Part shown: positions 55,492 to 63,490 of the stretch, in pieces
Position numbering within the stretch: position 1 is the first letter of the stretch
Layout of the letters: each line of letters begins with the position of its first letter
Assembly (NCBI GenBank): GCA_965656535.1
Contig: CBFHKX010000003.1
Span: 349,120 to 413,119, forward strand
Source: Lishizhenia sp965656535
GTDB taxonomy: Bacteria; Bacteroidota; Bacteroidia; Flavobacteriales_D; Crocinitomicaceae
Direction of reading: 5' to 3'
DNA length: 64,000 nt
Position numbers and translations under genes: made by a program
Notes under the pieces: model-generated
The model's database searches: none
Told to the model about the DNA's origin: nothing
What the model saw: the letters and a program-made list of their open reading frames with translations, nothing else

Positions 55492-56700
55492 TTACAAGCC
55501 AAATTTCTCTTTTGCGATATCTGCAACGTAACCTCCAATAGCTAAACTTGCTGTAGCTGCCGGAGAAGGTGCATTTAATACGTGAATAGACTTATCTGTG
55601 TACTCTATTCTAAAATCGTCTCGTGTATCTCCGTCTGCACCTAACAAAAGTGCTCTTACTCCTGCTCTACCCGGCCTAATATCATCCATAGTTAAATCTG
55701 GAACCAAACCTTGTAGTGTTTTTAAGAATAATTTTTTGGAGAATGCTCTACGGTATTCATTAATTCCGAACTTCATATTTTTAAAGAACAATTTCCATGT
55801 TCCGCCATAGCTTAAAGCATCTGCTGTATCTTTTAAACTGAAATCTGTTTTTCCGTAGCCTTCTCTTTTGAAAGTGAAAACAGCATTTGGTCCACATTCT
55901 ATCTCTCCATTCGTCATACGTGTAAAATGCACACCTAAAAATGGAAAATCTGGGTTGGGAACTGGATATATTAAGTTTTTGACTTTGTGTTTCGCTTGAT
56001 CTGTTAATTCGTAGTAATCTCCTCTAAAACCAACTACTTTCTCTTTTAAATCTACACCATCTTTTCTGGCTAACCTATCGGCCTGTAAACCGGCACAAAA
56101 AATAAGGTGTTTTGCCTTGTATTTTGCTTTATCACAAATTACAGTATCGCCAGCTTCGCCTTTTTCTATGGCAATTACTTCTTGACCTAAATGTGCTTTA
56201 GAGTTAGGGTTCATTCCTTCAGCTACTTCAATCATTTTTTCTGTAGCTCCTCTAAAATCGATAATTCCAGTACACGGAACATGAATTCCGGCAACCCCTT
56301 TTACGTAAGGTTCGTGGTCTTTAATTTGCTCTGCAGTAATTTTTTGAATTCCTTCAATTTCGTTTTGTAAACCTATGTTAAAGATTTTATCTAGTTGAGG
56401 AAGTTCACTTTCATTGGTAGCAACTACAACTTTACCGCAAACATCATGGTCTACTTTATGCTCTTTTGCAAAGGCAACCAATTCGTGTCTACCTTTTACA
56501 CAATTTTGCGCTTTCAAAGAACCCGGAGTATAGTACAAACCAGAGTGAATTACACCTGAATTATTTCCCGTTTGATGATCTGCAAACTTTTTTTCTTTTT
56601 CTATTAAAACAATGTTTAAATCTGGATTTTGTTTTTGAAGTTTATAGAAAGTAGCAGCACCTACTATTCCTCCACCAATTATTGCAACATCGTAAACCAT
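55492..56700 (-). CDS. lhgO: L-2-hydroxyglutarate oxidase/dehydrogenase
   Basis: 402 residues from the ATG at 56698-56700 (MVYDVAIIGGGIVGAATFYKL), where the FAD Rossmann motif begins; the frame opens 23 codons earlier but with no protein-like sequence. Other motifs: TGNNSGVIHSGLYYTPGSLKA, PCTGIIDFRGATEKM, FCAGLQADRLAR, FLGVHFTRMTNGEIECGPNAV and DDIRPGRAGVRALL. Oxidises L-2-hydroxyglutarate to 2-oxoglutarate at the membrane. Single gene with a terminator. Confidence 0.93.
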   Translation of the reverse strand: MVYDVAIIGGGIVGAATFYKLQKQNPDLNIVLIEKEKKFADHQTGNNSGVIHSGLYYTPGSLKAQNCVKGRHELVAFAKEHKVDHDVCGKVVVATNESELPQLDKIFNIGLQNEIEGIQKITAEQIKDHEPYVKGVAGIHVPCTGIIDFRGATEKMIEVAEGMNPNSKAHLGQEVIAIEKGEAGDTVICDKAKYKAKHLIFCAGLQADRLARKDGVDLKEKVVGFRGDYYELTDQAKHKVKNLIYPVPNPDFPFLGVHFTRMTNGEIECGPNAVFTFKREGYGKTDFSLKDTADALSYGGTWKLFFKNMKFGINEYRRAFSKKLFLKTLQGLVPDLTMDDIRPGRAGVRALLLGADGDTRDDFRIEYTDKSIHVLNAPSPAATASLAIGGYVADIAKEKFGL

Positions 56701-56728
56701 ACTAAAACTATTTGTATTATTTTGCGAA

Positions 56729-56736
56729 CAAAAATA
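56729..56736 (-). promoter_or_regulatory. -7 box for lhgO
   Basis: Minus-strand TATTTTTG, 28 nt before the ATG at 56700, with GTTG about 19 bp further upstream. Confidence 0.4.
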
Positions 56737-56750
56737 AGCATAGAATCGCT

Positions 56751-57872
56751 TTGAGCAACACAACAACATATAATTCTGAGGACAAACCGTATTTTGAGAA
56801 TTTGTATGGACTACGGTTTTATGCTGCGCTTGCTGTATTTATTTTCCATGCCTTTAGTTTGTTTAGAGAGACTTGGGTAGGTTTAGAAGAAAATTTCTTT
56901 TTTCAATTTATTACAAAATTTACAAGTAAAGGTAGTTTAGGTGTTAACCTATTCTTTGTGTTAAGTGGTTTTCTAATTACCTATTTATTACTTTGGGAGA
57001 AAGCTAAATTTGGAAAAGTAAACGCGCTTCAATTTATTAAGAGAAGAACCCTACGTATTTGGCCTGTTTATTTTCTTGTAGTTCTATTCGGATTTTTCGT
57101 ATTTCCGTTGCTACCTTATGGTAAAGAACTGGTTTACAATTTAGGTTATTACCTCGGGTTTTTATCTAACATCAATGAAATTCAAGTTGGTTTAAGGGAT
57201 AGTGTAAACTTTATGACTCCACCTTGGTCTGTTAGTGTAGAAGAGCAATTTTACATTGTTTTAGCGCTTTTACTTGGCTTGTTTTCTTTTGTAAATAGTA
57301 AGAAGCTCATGTGGTTTTACGTAGCTGTTATTTTAGGAAGTTTAATTTTCAGATTCTTTAATTTAGAAAACGAGCGCGTTATTTATTTCCACACCTTTTC
57401 TGTGATGAGCGATATTGCAGTAGGTGGAATATTAGCAATTTTGGCTTTTTCAAAATCTATACTTCCCTTTTTTCAAAATTTGAGTAGACTAAAAATTGTG
57501 TTTGTTTACATTCTTGGATTTACTTTAATCTTATTGAAAAATGTTGTTTTTGCTGGTCAATTTCAAATTATAGAACGCTTAGTACTTTCTTTTTTCTTTG
57601 GGTTTATTATACTTGAGCAGGTGTATGCCAATCATTCCATTTTTAAAGTAGACAAACTAAAATGGGTAAGAAAAGGAGGAGAAATTTCGTACGGATTTTA
57701 TATGTATCACGTTATTGTGATGTACTTTGTATCTCAACTCTTCTATTCATTTGGGTTTAATTCTATCCTTGATTTTGTATTGCTCTATTTACCGCTCACT
57801 TTACTAATTAACATTATTCTTGCTTACATGAGTTACAGGTGGTTTGAGCAATTCTTTTTGAGGTTTAAATAA
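56751..57872 (+). CDS. Acyltransferase family 3 membrane protein
   Basis: 373 residues from a TTG at 56751; no in-frame ATG occurs before the first motif, and a TTG at 56712 is the other choice. Family 3 signature: ENLYGLRFYAALAVFIFHAFSLF with the conserved Arg and His, then about ten membrane helices (GSLGVNLFFVLSGFLITYLLLWE, RRTLRIWPVYFLVVLFGFF, PPWSVSVEEQFYIVLALLL). Likely O-acylates a surface sugar or lipid. Alone on its strand; divergent from lhgO with 50 bp between starts. Confidence 0.88.
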   Translation: MSNTTTYNSEDKPYFENLYGLRFYAALAVFIFHAFSLFRETWVGLEENFFFQFITKFTSKGSLGVNLFFVLSGFLITYLLLWEKAKFGKVNALQFIKRRTLRIWPVYFLVVLFGFFVFPLLPYGKELVYNLGYYLGFLSNINEIQVGLRDSVNFMTPPWSVSVEEQFYIVLALLLGLFSFVNSKKLMWFYVAVILGSLIFRFFNLENERVIYFHTFSVMSDIAVGGILAILAFSKSILPFFQNLSRLKIVFVYILGFTLILLKNVVFAGQFQIIERLVLSFFFGFIILEQVYANHSIFKVDKLKWVRKGGEISYGFYMYHVIVMYFVSQLFYSFGFNSILDFVLLYLPLTLLINIILAYMSYRWFEQFFLRFK

Positions 57873-57875
57873 ATG

Positions 57876-58598
57876 CTACTTAATTCTCAATCTCTTTCTT
57901 AGCTTTGCTAGTCTATCTTTGAAGTAAAGATCTAACTCTTTAAAATAATCTTCTGGATTGGTGTACTCTGTTATAACTTTATACAAGTGAGCACTTTTTA
58001 ATTGTTCTAATTCTTTTTGCTTAGCGGTTAAAGTTGCTTCTAAATGTGCGAACTTTTCACTGTTTTCTCCTTGTTGTTTGTCCTTTACTAAATTAGTATT
58101 ACCCGCCAAAATATGCGCTTTAAAATTGCGTAGTTCTTTTGCCGTTCCTGTTTTGTATATCTTAATTAGTTCTGAGGTGAGTTCATTGGCCAGTTCTTCT
58201 TTTTCTTCTTGCATAGAAAAGTTATCCGGATGCACCAGCAACATACACTCTCTGTACAATTTCTTTTTATCTGCTTCGCTATCAAACGAGATTAGTTCTT
58301 CTTCTTCTTCTTCTTCTACTTGGTGGTTTTTACTTTTTTCTAAACCTGGTTCTGGCTCTTGGTAGTTTTTACCTTTTTGTTTCTGAATTTTGCGTTTGGC
58401 TTTCTTCTCTTTCTGTTTTTGTCTGTATAAATCTGATAATTCTTGTTCTTCTACAATTTCTTCTATAAAACGTGTTCTGAGTTTAGTTTTAAAAGCTTCT
58501 AGCTGATTTTGGGTACGTATTATTTCTTGCTCAACGGCAAAAATATCTTGTTCTAAAAGAAGTTGTTTCTCTTTTTGTACGCTTAATTCTTGAGACAT
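57876..58598 (-). CDS. Coiled-coil protein with a C-terminal J-domain-like HPD motif
   Basis: 240 residues. Residues 1-60 are an N-terminal coiled coil; 60-110 are basic and then strongly acidic (a run of seven Glu at about 96-103). Then DKKKLYRECMLLVHPDNFSMQEEKEELANELTSELIKIYKTG at about 111-152 reads as helix II, an HPD loop and helix III of a J-domain, without a usual helix I. A final coiled coil closes the protein. May be a divergent DnaK co-chaperone; the call is by motif only. Transcript probably leaderless. Confidence 0.6.
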   Translation of the reverse strand: MSQELSVQKEKQLLLEQDIFAVEQEIIRTQNQLEAFKTKLRTRFIEEIVEEQELSDLYRQKQKEKKAKRKIQKQKGKNYQEPEPGLEKSKNHQVEEEEEEELISFDSEADKKKLYRECMLLVHPDNFSMQEEKEELANELTSELIKIYKTGTAKELRNFKAHILAGNTNLVKDKQQGENSEKFAHLEATLTAKQKELEQLKSAHLYKVITEYTNPEDYFKELDLYFKDRLAKLRKRLRIK

Positions 58599-58602
58599 AC
58601 TA

Positions 58603-58610
58603 CAAAGGTA
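58603..58610 (-). promoter_or_regulatory. -7 box, leaderless arrangement
   Basis: Minus-strand TACCTTTG, exact TAnnTTTG match, ending 4 nt before the ATG at 58598, so the message should start at or within the start codon region. Confidence 0.55.
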
Positions 58611-58758
58611 ACATCTATCTATTTTAAAGAGTTAATTATTGGTGATAAATCTGGTTTAGGTAGAAATAGAGATAAATAATTATAAGGGGTAGGTTTATTG
58701 AATGCTCTTGTAATTCTAGTAAATTTTATTCGCGTTTTAGGCTTATGGCACAACTGTC

Positions 58759-58790
58759 TTGGCTAGTAAGTCGAGCGGACTCTTTGCCAA
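58759..58790. repeat. Nested inverted repeat near the end of the nuclease-like gene
   Basis: TTGGC (58759-58763) pairs with GCCAA (58786-58790), and inside it AGTC (58769-58772) pairs with GACT (58778-58781). It lies in the 264-bp gap between the core genome and the accessory block. Could be a border element or a weak terminator; no T-run follows closely. Confidence 0.35.
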
Positions 58791-58862
58791 TAATTTCTTT
58801 TAAAACTAGGAATAGTTTTCCAATTCAAAATTTATATAAGGAAGTATAAACTCGTATGTTTT

Positions 58863-60398
58863 TTAGCCATTGTTAGGAACATTAAGTTTTCCTTTTAGAT
58901 AGACCTCAATATCTTCCGTATCGTAGCGAACAATTATTAGTTTTATGTTATTTTTTTCTAGGAAATCGTACTTTAATACATCTCTCTTTTGAGTTTCTTG
59001 TAGTCCCTTTAAACCTCCAAATACAGAAATAGGTTCGTAGTGTTGTAGCCCATTATATTCTATTACTGTTTTGGAACTAGGTATGTAGAAGTCGCATTTT
59101 AGTTTACTAAGATATTTTAAACCTTCGAAAGTTTTTTGCTCTTTAAATTTAACACCTAAACCTTGTAGAATTAATCTTACAGAATTTTCTCCTCTACTAC
59201 TTTGGCATTTCGGACATCCAGAACCTCTATAATGATCACGAGGTTTTTGATAAAATAATCCATGTTTATCACAGGTTATTTCAATGGAAGTAAATATGTC
59301 AACATAATCATTTTCAGAATATTTGTACCTCGAACCATGCTTTAATTGTGAACGGTTTTTAAATTCTTTAAAATCGATTTTCTGTTTTTTGTGTACCTTA
59401 TTAATGGCACATTTATTACAGCCAGATCCTGAGTAATGCTGATATGGTTTCTGCGAAAACCAGCCATGGATATAGCATTTGATTTTCATCTTAGTACTTA
59501 CATCCTTAAAAGTAGATGCATCGTATGAATACCTATCATCATGAACCTCTTTAAACATATTTAAAACACTACCCCATCCCTTTTCGTTTGATTTGGCTGC
59601 TTGAATAATACCACATTTTGGGCAACCAGCACCCATTGAGATGTGAGAATGTGGTTTTTGATTGAACCACCCATGTTCAGAACACTTTATTCTTATTTTA
59701 GTAGTGAAATCTTTGTAGCTGTTTGCGTCGTATATATATCGTGAACCATGGGTTTTTGCTGCTCTACCTAGAAATTCCGAGTAATTAAGCGCAATATTTT
59801 TTTTCGCTTCTATACGTCCGCAAACAGGGCAGCCCTGACCGTTTGCATGACTATTTGCCTTCATCATGAAAGATCCGTGACTGGGACAAATGATTTCTAC
59901 CTTGGTTTGACTATTAAAGTAATTTACCTTTGAATAATCGTATTTGGTTCCATGAACATTTTTCACGCTAGCCAAAAATTGTTTGCTAGAATATCGCTGT
60001 GAAACTCCTCGTGATAGTCGACCGCACTCAGGACATCCCTGTCCACCTATATGACTGCTAGGTAATTGATGGAAGACACCATGTATCTTGCACATTATAG
60101 CGACCTTATCATTCTTACCCTTTACGATACTTTTTGTGTAAATATAATTATCACCATGAGTTTCTTTTGCGCGTCGTTCAAACGATTTTTGATCAAGTTT
60201 AATGTAGCCCTTACAAATACGACAGCCTTGGCCAACTAAGTGTTTTTGAGGTGCTTTTAAAAACTCTCCATGTTCAGGGCAAATTATGGTCACTTTATCC
60301 CTACTACTTTTATAAACAACTTTTGAGTAATCGTACTTTGTGCCGAATATTTTTATTGCTTCAGAAATAAATTCCTTAGTAGTTCTTTTAGCTGGCAT
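58863..60398 (-). CDS. Six-repeat zinc-knuckle protein with C-terminal PD-(D/E)XK-like nuclease
   Basis: 511 residues. Six repeats of about 57 residues (approx. 7-63, 70-126, 138-194, 205-263, 275-331, 342-399), each with the pattern F-x(6-8)-H/FG-x2-Y-x-Y, then C-x2-HG-x-F, H and GC-x2-C, suggesting a small zinc-binding unit (DUF723-like) used for DNA recognition. Residues 403-500 look like a Vsr/DUF559-type nuclease: GENSVRLILQGLGV (Glu404), KLKCDFYIPSSKTVIEYNGLQHY (Asp436, Glu447, Asn449). It has no partner methylase nearby. A phage/mobile nuclease or defence effector is likely. First gene of the accessory block. Confidence 0.75.
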   Translation of the reverse strand: MPAKRTTKEFISEAIKIFGTKYDYSKVVYKSSRDKVTIICPEHGEFLKAPQKHLVGQGCRICKGYIKLDQKSFERRAKETHGDNYIYTKSIVKGKNDKVAIMCKIHGVFHQLPSSHIGGQGCPECGRLSRGVSQRYSSKQFLASVKNVHGTKYDYSKVNYFNSQTKVEIICPSHGSFMMKANSHANGQGCPVCGRIEAKKNIALNYSEFLGRAAKTHGSRYIYDANSYKDFTTKIRIKCSEHGWFNQKPHSHISMGAGCPKCGIIQAAKSNEKGWGSVLNMFKEVHDDRYSYDASTFKDVSTKMKIKCYIHGWFSQKPYQHYSGSGCNKCAINKVHKKQKIDFKEFKNRSQLKHGSRYKYSENDYVDIFTSIEITCDKHGLFYQKPRDHYRGSGCPKCQSSRGENSVRLILQGLGVKFKEQKTFEGLKYLSKLKCDFYIPSSKTVIEYNGLQHYEPISVFGGLKGLQETQKRDVLKYDFLEKNNIKLIIVRYDTEDIEVYLKGKLNVPNNG

Positions 60399-60437
60399 TT
60401 TATTATTTAATGAATTGTTGCTAACGTCTCCGTATAT

Positions 60438-60470
60438 GAAACGTAGCGTGTAAAAAGACGCTATCGTTTC
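60438..60470. repeat. Hairpin upstream of the nuclease-like gene
   Basis: GAAACGTAGCGT (60438-60449) pairs with ACGCTATCGTTTC (60458-60470) with one bulged T and an 8-nt loop; an outer CGTATAT...ATACACG partly extends the pairing. No T-run, so not a clear terminator; more like a border or recombination element. Confidence 0.6.
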
Positions 60471-60599
60471 GGATTATACACGAGCCGAATTTTTATTTTT
60501 TCTATTTATCTTTTAAATTCTAAATATATAAAAATTTGGCGGACTTAATAAAGAAGCAAAAACCTCTCGGAAAGCCTGTAATAGCTATGTTTTATATAC

Positions 60600-60616
60600 A
60601 TTGTTGTGCATAGTGC
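60600..60616 (+). repeat. Left arm of 17-bp inverted repeat flanking trlF
   Basis: ATTGTTGTGCATAGTGC; its reverse complement matches 63447-63463 at 16 of 17 bases. The pair encloses the trlF gene and nothing else. Confidence 0.75.
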
Positions 60617-60664
60617 TTTTCACGTTCTGCTTGGTTTTCCGATGTTTGTTGTTTAGTGCGGAAG

Positions 60665-60715
60665 TGAGCGTTGGCTGGTGCGAATTGCAAATGTGTATGG
60701 CTTTGAGCGTTGGCT
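60665..60715 (+). repeat. Two direct copies of TGAGCGTTGGCT, left of trlF
   Basis: Exact 12-bp copies at 60665-60676 and 60704-60715, 39 bp apart. The same repeat recurs right of trlF in the same orientation. Confidence 0.7.
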
Positions 60716-63308
60716 ATTCCATTGCAATTGCATATTTTCTTTCTCTTTGTTTAAAGGCTTCATTTCCTCCTTCTAATATTTCGCAAACGTGTTGTTTTAT
60801 ACCTTGTGAATCTAACGTAATTCCAACGGATTTATCTTTTTCTTTAGTGTTTTCTAGGCTACCAGAAACGTACTGAAATTTAATTCCCTTTTTATTAGGT
60901 GAGTCATTTCCGTTTTGATTGGCTACAATAATTAATTCTGAATCTGAACCAACAACAATATTTGGATTATGTGTGACTAAAATTATTTGACGTTCTTTTT
61001 TCTTTTTTATTAAGTATGTAACTAAATCTTTATAAATCGCTCTATTATCTAAATCGTCTTCTGGTTGGTCTATCAATATTGGACAATCTTTATTGCTAAA
61101 GTCAAGTAATAAAAGTAAAACAACAAATGCTTTCTTACCTTCTGACATTTGATTGAAAATATCGTCATAAACTATATCATATGAAATTTCAAAAAAGTTA
61201 CTTGCCATTAATTTTTGGCAAAGTGAATTATGACTGTATTGCCCTTTTAAGGTAACTCTCTTTTCTAAAAGCTTTTCGAATAATTGATTTACTGAACTAA
61301 AGTAGTTTTCAATAGTATCTAAGTCAACTCCAACTATTGTCTGTCCGTGATGACTTTGTTGATTTACGCTGTTGTATAATAGGTCTTTATAAGCACGCTT
61401 ATTCAATTTGGCAGAAGCTTTTATTTCCAACTTATCTCTTGAAACGCTTAAATCTTCTTTAAACGCTTCAATTTTATTTAAATATTCGCGATGAGAGTCT
61501 TTTATCGAAGTTTTAAAAGACTCTATTTGTTCTTTTAACTTGTCAACTTCTTTTTTAATTACCAAAATATCTGCAAGCTTATCTTTTTGAATTTTTAATT
61601 TACTTTCAATCTCACGATATTGGGTGTTGTTCTGAAAAGCTTCCAAACCTCTTATATATATTGGATTTTTGTGTATATCGTCAATAGTTTTTTCATTTGT
61701 TTCTTTGACAGCAGTATTGTTGGATTGAATTTTGTCAATTTCTTCTTCCCATTCTCTTTGAAACTTGGTTTTTAATTCATCAAATTTTAGCTTAATAATT
61801 TTACGATTTTCCTCTGAAATTGAAACAAGGTCAAATTCAATTTCTTTATTGATGAAAAACTTCTCTTTTAAATTCTCAACTCTTGAAATTTCATCTCCTA
61901 AAATTTCATTGGCTTTAGAAACTGAATCTTTTTGAGTTCTTAATTTGGTGTAATTATTTAAGTCATCTTCGGATATTTGAGATTTACTCTTTAATTCGGC
62001 TAATTCTTTGGTAAGTTTTTCAATTTCAGTTTCAATTCCTTTTTTATCTCCTTTCTCTTTTAATAAGTTTCGTCTTTTAATTAAATCTTCCTGTAGTTGA
62101 AAAATTTTATTAACCTTATTAGTAATATCAGTATTGTTTTCGCTACTAAAAGCTTCATAATTTGAAATCAATTGGTTTTTTGAACTGTCTTGTTTGATAA
62201 TACTTTCTATTAAGTAATCAAGCTCTTTGTTCTTATTTCTTGCCAATGTATACATATAGCTTTGAGGAAAGTATTCAATGTCTCTTTTGTCATTTACAGT
62301 TCCGTCTTTCCAAGTCACGACAATGTTAGCAACAACTTCATTTACAAAATGGGTGTAATCTACATTTTCTGCTTTGACATCTTTATCACAATTTAGTTTT
62401 TTTGCTATTGCACCCAACAGAATAGATTTACCTGTTGACCGACCACCAATAATAGAACTTAAATTTTGATTAAAGTATAAAATTTGCGAATTGAAATCAC
62501 TATGAGATATTTTAACTGATTCTATTACTTGATATCCAGCTTTTTCGTGAGGTTTTAATGCTTGAATTCTGACTCTTTGTTTTGGTTCATAAATAACTTG
62601 TTTAAGACCTTCGAATGTAGTATCTGCTTTAATCCAACAATTTTCTTTTAAGACATATTTTTTGATGTTATGATTATCTGAGCAAATAATCATCGGAATA
62701 TGCTTTTTTATAGCTGGAAATACCACATTTAAGTAACCGTCTTTGTCTTCTGGTTTTCCTAATTCGTAAAAATCTATAAGTTTCGCAATTAGAGTTTTTT
62801 GTGCTTCTCCGTGAGCCAGAGAGTGAGTGATGTTTTCAACCGAATTAGACTTTTCTCCTGCGTGAATACTGGTAATTCCCCCTAATTCTTTAATTAACTT
62901 TATTGTGTCTTCGAGATTACAATAAACTTCATTTAGTTTTGCTCCTTCTCCTTTAACTTTCGAAATATATGTTCTATTTTCTATTTGTCCCCAAATATGA
63001 GCTAAGTTACAATCCTCCGAGAATATTCCTATAAAATGTATTGGCGAACGACCTCTTGAATCTGATAGAAATTCGATTCCTGGCAAAACGGTTATACCTT
63101 TTGCTTTACCTAATTCTTGTAATTTAGTAATTCTATAGATGTCAATTACGTGATGGTCAGTAATAGCAACTACTGAAATTTCATTTGCAAAAAGAGTATC
63201 AATAATTTCTTGATTTGTTACTGTTGAATCGCCATAATCATATGAAGATGGTGTATGAAAATGTAAATCCCATTTTCTCCATTCAGAACCTTTTTCTATT
63301 TTTTTCAT
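60714..63308 (-). CDS. TrlF-type PHP-domain / SMC-like ATPase
   Basis: 864 residues from the ATG at 63306-63308 (MKKIEKGSEWRKWDLHFHTPSS); upstream TTG starts would lie in flanking repeats. The N-terminal PHP phosphoesterase domain has WDLHFHTPSS (His16, His18), AITDHHVID, LPGIEFLSD, SIHAGEKS and IICSDNHN, giving the metal ligands. The ATPase half has Walker A IGGRSTGKS (287-295), a long central coiled coil (about 380-680), the signature-like SEGKKAFVVLLLL, Walker B PILIDQPEDDLDN, and ILVTHNPNIV with the switch His. All catalytic motifs look intact. PHP-ATPases of this kind are placed among predicted conflict/phage-defence proteins. Single gene, no partner seen, enclosed by inverted repeats. 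Confidence 0.85.
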   Translation of the reverse strand: MKKIEKGSEWRKWDLHFHTPSSYDYGDSTVTNQEIIDTLFANEISVVAITDHHVIDIYRITKLQELGKAKGITVLPGIEFLSDSRGRSPIHFIGIFSEDCNLAHIWGQIENRTYISKVKGEGAKLNEVYCNLEDTIKLIKELGGITSIHAGEKSNSVENITHSLAHGEAQKTLIAKLIDFYELGKPEDKDGYLNVVFPAIKKHIPMIICSDNHNIKKYVLKENCWIKADTTFEGLKQVIYEPKQRVRIQALKPHEKAGYQVIESVKISHSDFNSQILYFNQNLSSIIGGRSTGKSILLGAIAKKLNCDKDVKAENVDYTHFVNEVVANIVVTWKDGTVNDKRDIEYFPQSYMYTLARNKNKELDYLIESIIKQDSSKNQLISNYEAFSSENNTDITNKVNKIFQLQEDLIKRRNLLKEKGDKKGIETEIEKLTKELAELKSKSQISEDDLNNYTKLRTQKDSVSKANEILGDEISRVENLKEKFFINKEIEFDLVSISEENRKIIKLKFDELKTKFQREWEEEIDKIQSNNTAVKETNEKTIDDIHKNPIYIRGLEAFQNNTQYREIESKLKIQKDKLADILVIKKEVDKLKEQIESFKTSIKDSHREYLNKIEAFKEDLSVSRDKLEIKASAKLNKRAYKDLLYNSVNQQSHHGQTIVGVDLDTIENYFSSVNQLFEKLLEKRVTLKGQYSHNSLCQKLMASNFFEISYDIVYDDIFNQMSEGKKAFVVLLLLLDFSNKDCPILIDQPEDDLDNRAIYKDLVTYLIKKKKERQIILVTHNPNIVVGSDSELIIVANQNGNDSPNKKGIKFQYVSGSLENTKEKDKSVGITLDSQGIKQHVCEILEGGNEAFKQRERKYAIAME

Positions 63309-63321
63309 TCTTTGTTTTGGT

Positions 63322-63410
63322 TGAGCGTTGGTTGAAAACAGCTCTTTTGGTTTTTTCAGCGTTGGCTTATGTTTCGGCAAAAAACCAAATGTGCTGTTTG
63401 AGTGTTGGCG
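63322..63410 (+). repeat. Three direct copies of the GCGTTGG repeat, right of trlF
   Basis: Copies at 63322-63331 (TGAGCGTTGG), 63358-63367 (AGCGTTGGCT) and 63399-63410 (TGAGTGTTGGCG), spaced 36-41 bp. The third is preceded by CAAATGTG, as is the second left copy, so the repeated unit is longer than the core. Confidence 0.7.
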
Positions 63411-63446
63411 TTTTTAGTTCAAATGTTCAATTTTAGCACGATTTTC

Positions 63447-63463
63447 GCATTATGCACAACAAT
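63447..63463 (-). repeat. Right arm of 17-bp inverted repeat flanking trlF
   Basis: GCATTATGCACAACAAT, the inverted partner of 60600-60616 (16 of 17 bases). Confidence 0.75.
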
Positions 63464-63466
63464 TGG

Positions 63467-63490
63467 ATATAGTTAACTAATTAACTATAT
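63467..63490. repeat. Perfect AT-rich palindrome beside the right inverted repeat
   Basis: ATATAGTTAA (63467-63476), CTAA loop, TTAACTATAT (63481-63490). Ten-base perfect arms, starting 3 bp outside the inverted repeat arm. Confidence 0.7.

Larger units (their letters stand above)
60399..60713. other. Intergenic block (315 bp) between the nuclease-like gene and trlF
   Basis: No gene seen. It holds a strong imperfect hairpin (60438-60470), AT-rich spacer, the left arm of the trlF-flanking inverted repeat (60600-60616) and two same-orientation copies of TGAGCGTTGGCT (60665-60676, 60704-60715). Confidence 0.7.

Noticed and set aside
60601..60876. Plus-strand 91-codon frame starting at the left inverted repeat
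   Set aside because: Overlaps the trlF 3' end in antisense and the repeat region; Cys/Phe-rich with no recognisable motif.
60665..63410. GCGTTGG repeats as a CRISPR array
   Set aside because: Only five short, degenerate copies, split by a 2.6-kb gene, with no cas genes and no uniform spacer length.
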